The translations under genes and the position numbers were made by a program. Below are positions 61,092 to 64,000 of a DNA stretch of 64,000 nucleotides, piece by piece (the stretch's first letter is position 1; every line of letters starts with the position of its first letter). Where the stretch lies: assembly GCF_030063195.1 (NCBI RefSeq), contig NZ_JASISS010000001.1, forward strand, positions 305,828-369,827, read 5' to 3'. The DNA is from Cryobacterium sp. PH31-AA6. GTDB lineage: Bacteria > Actinomycetota > Actinomycetes > Actinomycetales > Microbacteriaceae. The notes under the pieces are model-generated. The model did not search any database. It saw nothing but the letters and a program-made list of their open reading frames with translations, and was not told where the DNA came from.

Positions 61092-61412
61092 TCAGGTGGG
61101 TTCGTGCGCCGTCCGCCGCGCGAGTCCCGGCCGGGTCGCGCGCCCGGGATCGTCGACCGGCACCAGCCGGGCGACCTGCCTTCCGCGCCGGGTGAGCACG
61201 ATCTCCTCGCCCGCCTCGACCCGGTCCAGCAGCACGCCCAGGTGCCACTTCGCATCTTGTGCCGACACGGTCAGGGGCAGGAGCCGGCCGGTGTCGGAGT
61301 GCAGCAACGGGTACGGGTCGTAGTCGGGATCCTGGTCGACGCCGTGGCGACCGTCGCGGGGACCGGGGTCGGGTAGCTCGGGTAGCTGGTCGAGATCGTC
61401 CGGGTAGAACAT
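61092..61412 (-). CDS. Phd/YefM-like antitoxin-type protein, no toxin nearby
   Basis: A 106-residue protein. Residues ~48-92 (TVSAQDAKWHLGVLLDRVEAGEEIVLTRRGRQVARLVPV) match the Phd/YefM DNA-binding fold; residues 1-45 form an acidic Asp/Pro-rich extension. Antitoxins usually carry the toxin-binding part at the C-terminus, which here is short, and no PIN, Doc or RelE gene follows. ATG 61412 has GGAGAGGAG six bases upstream. Confidence 0.72.
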   Translation of the reverse strand: MFYPDDLDQLPELPDPGPRDGRHGVDQDPDYDPYPLLHSDTGRLLPLTVSAQDAKWHLGVLLDRVEAGEEIVLTRRGRQVARLVPVDDPGRATRPGLARRTAHEPT

Positions 61413-61653
61413 GGTCGGCTCCTCTCCATTGATGGATGCCTGGGCGCGCATGCCCGATCCGGTGACGGACGCCTGAGCACGGATGCCTGGATTCACGCTA
61501 CTTCGATCGGCATTCCTCCGCTACCCGGAGACCTCGCCCGTCGCCCCGCTCGCCCCCTCGCGCTCGCTCGGCCGTTGAGGCTCGACCTCGACCGCTCGCC
61601 GGAGTAGCGTGAAACCGGATGCGGGCTCACCGCGGCCAGAAGACGGAGTCGTC

Positions 61654-62607
61654 ATGTCGTCCCTGACAAACTACGGCCAGGCGATCGCCTCGACCACGAT
61701 CGCGCTCCAGCAGTTGTTGACGTCGCCTCCGGTCGGCCTGCAGGCCACCGCGCGGGCGCCGGGCGAGGCCCGGACGGGCGTGACCGGGGCGTCGGTGAAC
61801 CTGTTCCTCTACAGCGACAGCCTGATCAGCTACCGGGAAGCGAGCGCCCAGCACGGGCCGAGCCGGGTCATCGCCGAGTTGCACTATCTCGTCAACGCCT
61901 TCCCCGACGACGAGAGCGACCTGGATTCCGGCAGCCACCGGGCCTTCGGCGCCGCCAGGGCCGCCATCGAACGCCACCCCGTGCTCACCGTGCCCGTCGG
62001 CGCGGCGGACAGCATCCAGGTCTGGCTCACCCCGTCACCCCTGACCACGGAGGTGCTCACCGCGCTCTGGCTCGCCAGCCGGGAGCCGTTGCGCCTCTCC
62101 TTCGGGGTGATGGCGTCCTTCACCCTCGACGCGGCCGAACGGGTTGCCCTGGTCGGCACCGTGCACGACGTCGTGCAACTCGCCGGGGCGGGCGCGATCG
62201 CCGTGTTCAGTGGGTCGGATGCGGCGGCGAAGGCGGTCGCGGCGGAATCCGTGGCGCACGAGCTCGGCAAGCCGCTCGTGACCGTGCCGCTCGACTCGAT
62301 CGTCGGTCGCGACATGGGCGAGACCGAGCGCAACCTGAGCGGATTGTTCGACCAGGCCGAGCATCGGGGGGCGGTCCTGCTCATCGACGAGGCGGAAGCG
62401 CTCTTCGGCGTGCGCCCCGAGGTGCTCGACGTCGAAGATCCCTATGCCGAGATCGATGTCGCCCAGTTGCTCGACCGGCTGGGCACGGCGCCCAGCGTCG
62501 TGATCATCGCCCTGCGGGATTCGGCGGGTGACGAACTCGCCGACCGCACCAGAGTCGAGGTTCGGTTCCCCTCCACCGACGGGGCGGAGTCGGCCGAGGT
62601 CGGCTGA
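61654..62607 (+). CDS. DUF4255 (Pvc16-like) domain fused to a degenerate AAA+ domain
   Basis: A 317-residue protein. Residues 1-~165 match DUF4255/Pvc16_N: ASVNLFLYSDSLISYRE, HYLVNAFPDDESD, RHPVLTVPV, TPSPLTTEVLTALW. Residues ~185-310 match the AAA+ domain of Pvc15-type proteins: HELGKPLVTVPLDSIVGRDMGETERNLSGLFD and Walker B VLLIDEAEALFG. The Walker A is degenerate (GSDAAAKA instead of GPPGTGKT), and the usual arginine finger is missing. In contractile injection systems these are separate proteins. ATG 61654 follows GGAG. No sheath, tube or baseplate gene is in the window. Confidence 0.78.
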   Translation: MSSLTNYGQAIASTTIALQQLLTSPPVGLQATARAPGEARTGVTGASVNLFLYSDSLISYREASAQHGPSRVIAELHYLVNAFPDDESDLDSGSHRAFGAARAAIERHPVLTVPVGAADSIQVWLTPSPLTTEVLTALWLASREPLRLSFGVMASFTLDAAERVALVGTVHDVVQLAGAGAIAVFSGSDAAAKAVAAESVAHELGKPLVTVPLDSIVGRDMGETERNLSGLFDQAEHRGAVLLIDEAEALFGVRPEVLDVEDPYAEIDVAQLLDRLGTAPSVVIIALRDSAGDELADRTRVEVRFPSTDGAESAEVG

Positions 62608-62610
62608 GCC

Positions 62611-62616
62611 TACGCT
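62611..62616 (+). promoter_or_regulatory. Leaderless -10 of the gene at 62623
   Basis: TACGCT, six bases before the ATG at 62623. Confidence 0.45.
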
Positions 62617-62622
62617 GGCTGA

Positions 62623-62913
62623 ATGCCCTCATTCCGCATCGAAATGTCCATCGGGGTGCTCAGGCCCGGCATCAGGCCGGATTCGGTGCTGCCCGCCGCG
62701 GCCGCCGCAGCCGCGGAACTGACCACGGTCGAGGCATCCGACCTCGCCGTCGTCGCGGGTTCGGCCTGGGCCACGGTGCGGTTCAGTGCCGACGACCCGG
62801 CCGACGCGCTCCGGATCGGCCGGGCCGTGCTCGAGGCCACCCAGGCTGTCGCCGAGCCGCTGTCCTGGCGGGTGACCGAGCGGGTGAAGTCACGCTGGCT
62901 TCCCGTGCGCTGA
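62623..62913 (+). CDS. Small hypothetical protein
   Basis: A 96-residue protein, MPSFRIEMSIGVLRPGIRP..., with an alternation of strands and an Ala-rich helix. No family is recognised. It follows the DUF4255 gene by 15 bases on the same strand but has its own leaderless -10; co-transcription is possible. Convergent with the DUF429 gene. Confidence 0.6.
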   Translation: MPSFRIEMSIGVLRPGIRPDSVLPAAAAAAAELTTVEASDLAVVAGSAWATVRFSADDPADALRIGRAVLEATQAVAEPLSWRVTERVKSRWLPVR

Positions 62914-62933
62914 AACCGGCTGCCGGGTGCCGG

Positions 62934-63761
62934 TCAACGCACCCGCTCCCGGCGCTGTTCCGGCCGGGCCGGCGCGATGATCGTGGCCCGGTGCCCGTCG
63001 GGGGAGGCCGGGTCGTCGGCGCCGAGCACCTGGCTGCGCTCGGTGCCGTGGTGCCACCACAGTGACGCGGTCCAGGCGCTGACCAGCGCGTCGATGAGGT
63101 CTTCACGGTGTTTGTAGTCGCGGTCGAGAACCGGCGAGTGGGTGGTGACCAGGGCATCCGTGACCGGGTGGGAGGACAGGTCGAGCGGCGGCGTCGCGGT
63201 GCCCAGGCGCCAGAGCCGCTGGATGAGGTCGTCGCACACGAGCGCCCGGGCCGCGCGGCGCTGGTCGGGCGGCAGGGACACCCCCATCCGCTTGTACCGC
63301 GGCCGCTTGTCGTCGTAGCCGAATTCCTCGGCGCCGACCAGGGTCGTGTACGGGTAGCACTCGAAGAAACTGGCCGCGGCCGGGTCGACCGGTGACAGTC
63401 CGTCGGTATACGTCCAGCCGGATGCCTCGAGCCGGCGGCGAATCGACACGCCGCCCTGCCACGGGCGAGCGAGATTGGAGGCGTTCGCGGAGACGTACCA
63501 GCGGCCGTACCGGCTGCCGGTCTCGCGCTCGCACAGTCGCATCCCCGTGGCGTTGTTGACCACGAGAGGGGCATCGACCGCGAGCACGGCGCCCGGTTGC
63601 CACATCGTATCGATCCAGGCCAGCACCGCCGCGGTGCCCCTGGCCCAGCCCGCGTCGAGCACTCGGCCGTCCTCGTCGATGCAGGCAAGACCGGATTCGT
63701 TCGCCGGCCGCGTGGCCGTGCCTTCGGCCCAGGCCAGGTCAACCCCGAGGAATCGTGTCAT
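62934..63761 (-). CDS. DUF429 (RNase H-fold) protein
   Basis: A 275-residue protein: FLGVDLAWAEG at the start, AVDAPLVVNN, ECYPYTTLVGAEEFGYD and HREDLIDALVSAWTA, the acidic clusters of the DUF429 RNase H-like family, which may be nucleases. Function not established. ATG at 63761; TATTCA six bases upstream may be a weak leaderless -10. Confidence 0.82.
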   Translation of the reverse strand: MTRFLGVDLAWAEGTATRPANESGLACIDEDGRVLDAGWARGTAAVLAWIDTMWQPGAVLAVDAPLVVNNATGMRLCERETGSRYGRWYVSANASNLARPWQGGVSIRRRLEASGWTYTDGLSPVDPAAASFFECYPYTTLVGAEEFGYDDKRPRYKRMGVSLPPDQRRAARALVCDDLIQRLWRLGTATPPLDLSSHPVTDALVTTHSPVLDRDYKHREDLIDALVSAWTASLWWHHGTERSQVLGADDPASPDGHRATIIAPARPEQRRERVR

Positions 63762-63866
63762 GCGTCATGAATAGCACGAACGGGTGTCACCCGAAGTGGG
63801 CGTTCCGCCCCGTTTCCCCCTCCGGTTGTATCCGCATCGACGTCGGCGGGACCGCCTTCGGCCGGG

Positions 63867-64000
63867 TCAGATCAGGCCGCGCAGCAGCTCCTCCGAGCTG
63901 ACCCCCAGGAGGTCGGCCCGTTCGGCCAGACGGGCGTGCTCGTCGACGGAGAGCGTCAGCGAGATGGTACGGCCGGGTGCGGCATCCGTCCGGTCCGCCG
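63867..64000 (-). CDS. C-terminus of a ribbon-helix-helix-like protein (cut by window edge)
   Basis: The frame is open to the edge and encodes ...GRTISLTLSVDEHARLAERADLLGVSSEELLRGLI before TGA at 63867-63869. The strand followed by two helices with (E/D)-x-x-A-R/L periodicity fits a ribbon-helix-helix DNA-binding domain, but too little is visible to name it. Confidence 0.5.
   Translation of the reverse strand, partial: ADRTDAAPGRTISLTLSVDEHARLAERADLLGVSSEELLRGLI

Noticed and set aside
1..64000. CRISPR arrays, insertion sequences, prophage, tRNA or rRNA
   Set aside because: No regularly spaced repeats, transposase, integrase or structural RNA signatures were seen on either strand.

Overview
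The window is 64 kb of high-G+C chromosomal DNA from an actinobacterium. A mycothiol-dependent formaldehyde dehydrogenase, a large NAD-dependent glutamate dehydrogenase, many GTG/TTG starts and many apparently leaderless promoters (TANNNT 6-7 bases before the start codon) point to Microbacteriaceae or a close relative. This placement is inferred from gene content and style, not from a marker gene. I see no rRNA, tRNA, insertion sequence, prophage or CRISPR array. Coding density is very high and most gaps are under 150 bases.

Layout. 1-3.8 kb: 3' end of the NAD-glutamate dehydrogenase, a metallo-beta-lactamase-fold hydrolase coupled to mycothiol-dependent formaldehyde dehydrogenase, a 36-residue CxxC/CxxC microprotein and a voltage-sensor-type K+ channel. 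4-4.9 kb: a lone DarT-like ADP-ribosyltransferase with an N-terminal zinc-ribbon motif. 4.9-16.4 kb (minus strand): three paralogous membrane GGDEF-EAL proteins, two of them translationally coupled, interleaved with a MOSC protein, a P2-type cation ATPase and a lipoprotein. 16.6-25 kb: flavodoxin-like protein, SNF2 helicase, oligopeptidase B, HAD phosphatase, VOC protein and an LCP cell-wall ligase. 25-27.6 kb: TspO-like plus DHA2 exporter operon behind a palindrome. 27.6-32.5 kb: FHA pair and a large Cas4-like nuclease/RNase H/UPF1-type helicase fusion.

32.6-38.6 kb is a complete fructose PTS module (fruR-fruK-fruA, ptsI, ptsH); a consensus -35 box is embedded in AAACAAAG repeats upstream of fruR. 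38.7-43.3 kb is the sbcD-sbcC-DUF2834 operon. 43.3-46.8 kb holds two TerC family genes; the first is preceded by a yybP-ykoY (Mn2+) riboswitch and coupled to a winged-helix gene. 46.8-49.1 kb is a polar amino-acid ABC transporter, followed by an agmatinase-family enzyme and a RecQ helicase with a phosphoribosyltransferase-like C-terminus.

53-64 kb is a series of short units: small membrane ORFs, a PPOX-type oxidoreductase, GH65 phosphorylase, M18 aminopeptidase, a MerR regulator whose operator lies in its own promoter spacer, a membrane protein, an MpaB-like oxygenase, a Phd/YefM-like antitoxin without visible toxin, a DUF4255 (Pvc16-like) protein fused to a degenerate AAA+ domain, a DUF429 protein, and the end of a probable ribbon-helix-helix gene. 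The most unusual items are the DUF4255/pseudo-AAA+ fusion without an injection-system locus, the zinc-ribbon DarT without a DarG partner, the microprotein, the triplicated c-di-GMP proteins, and the riboswitch-TerC-regulator unit.
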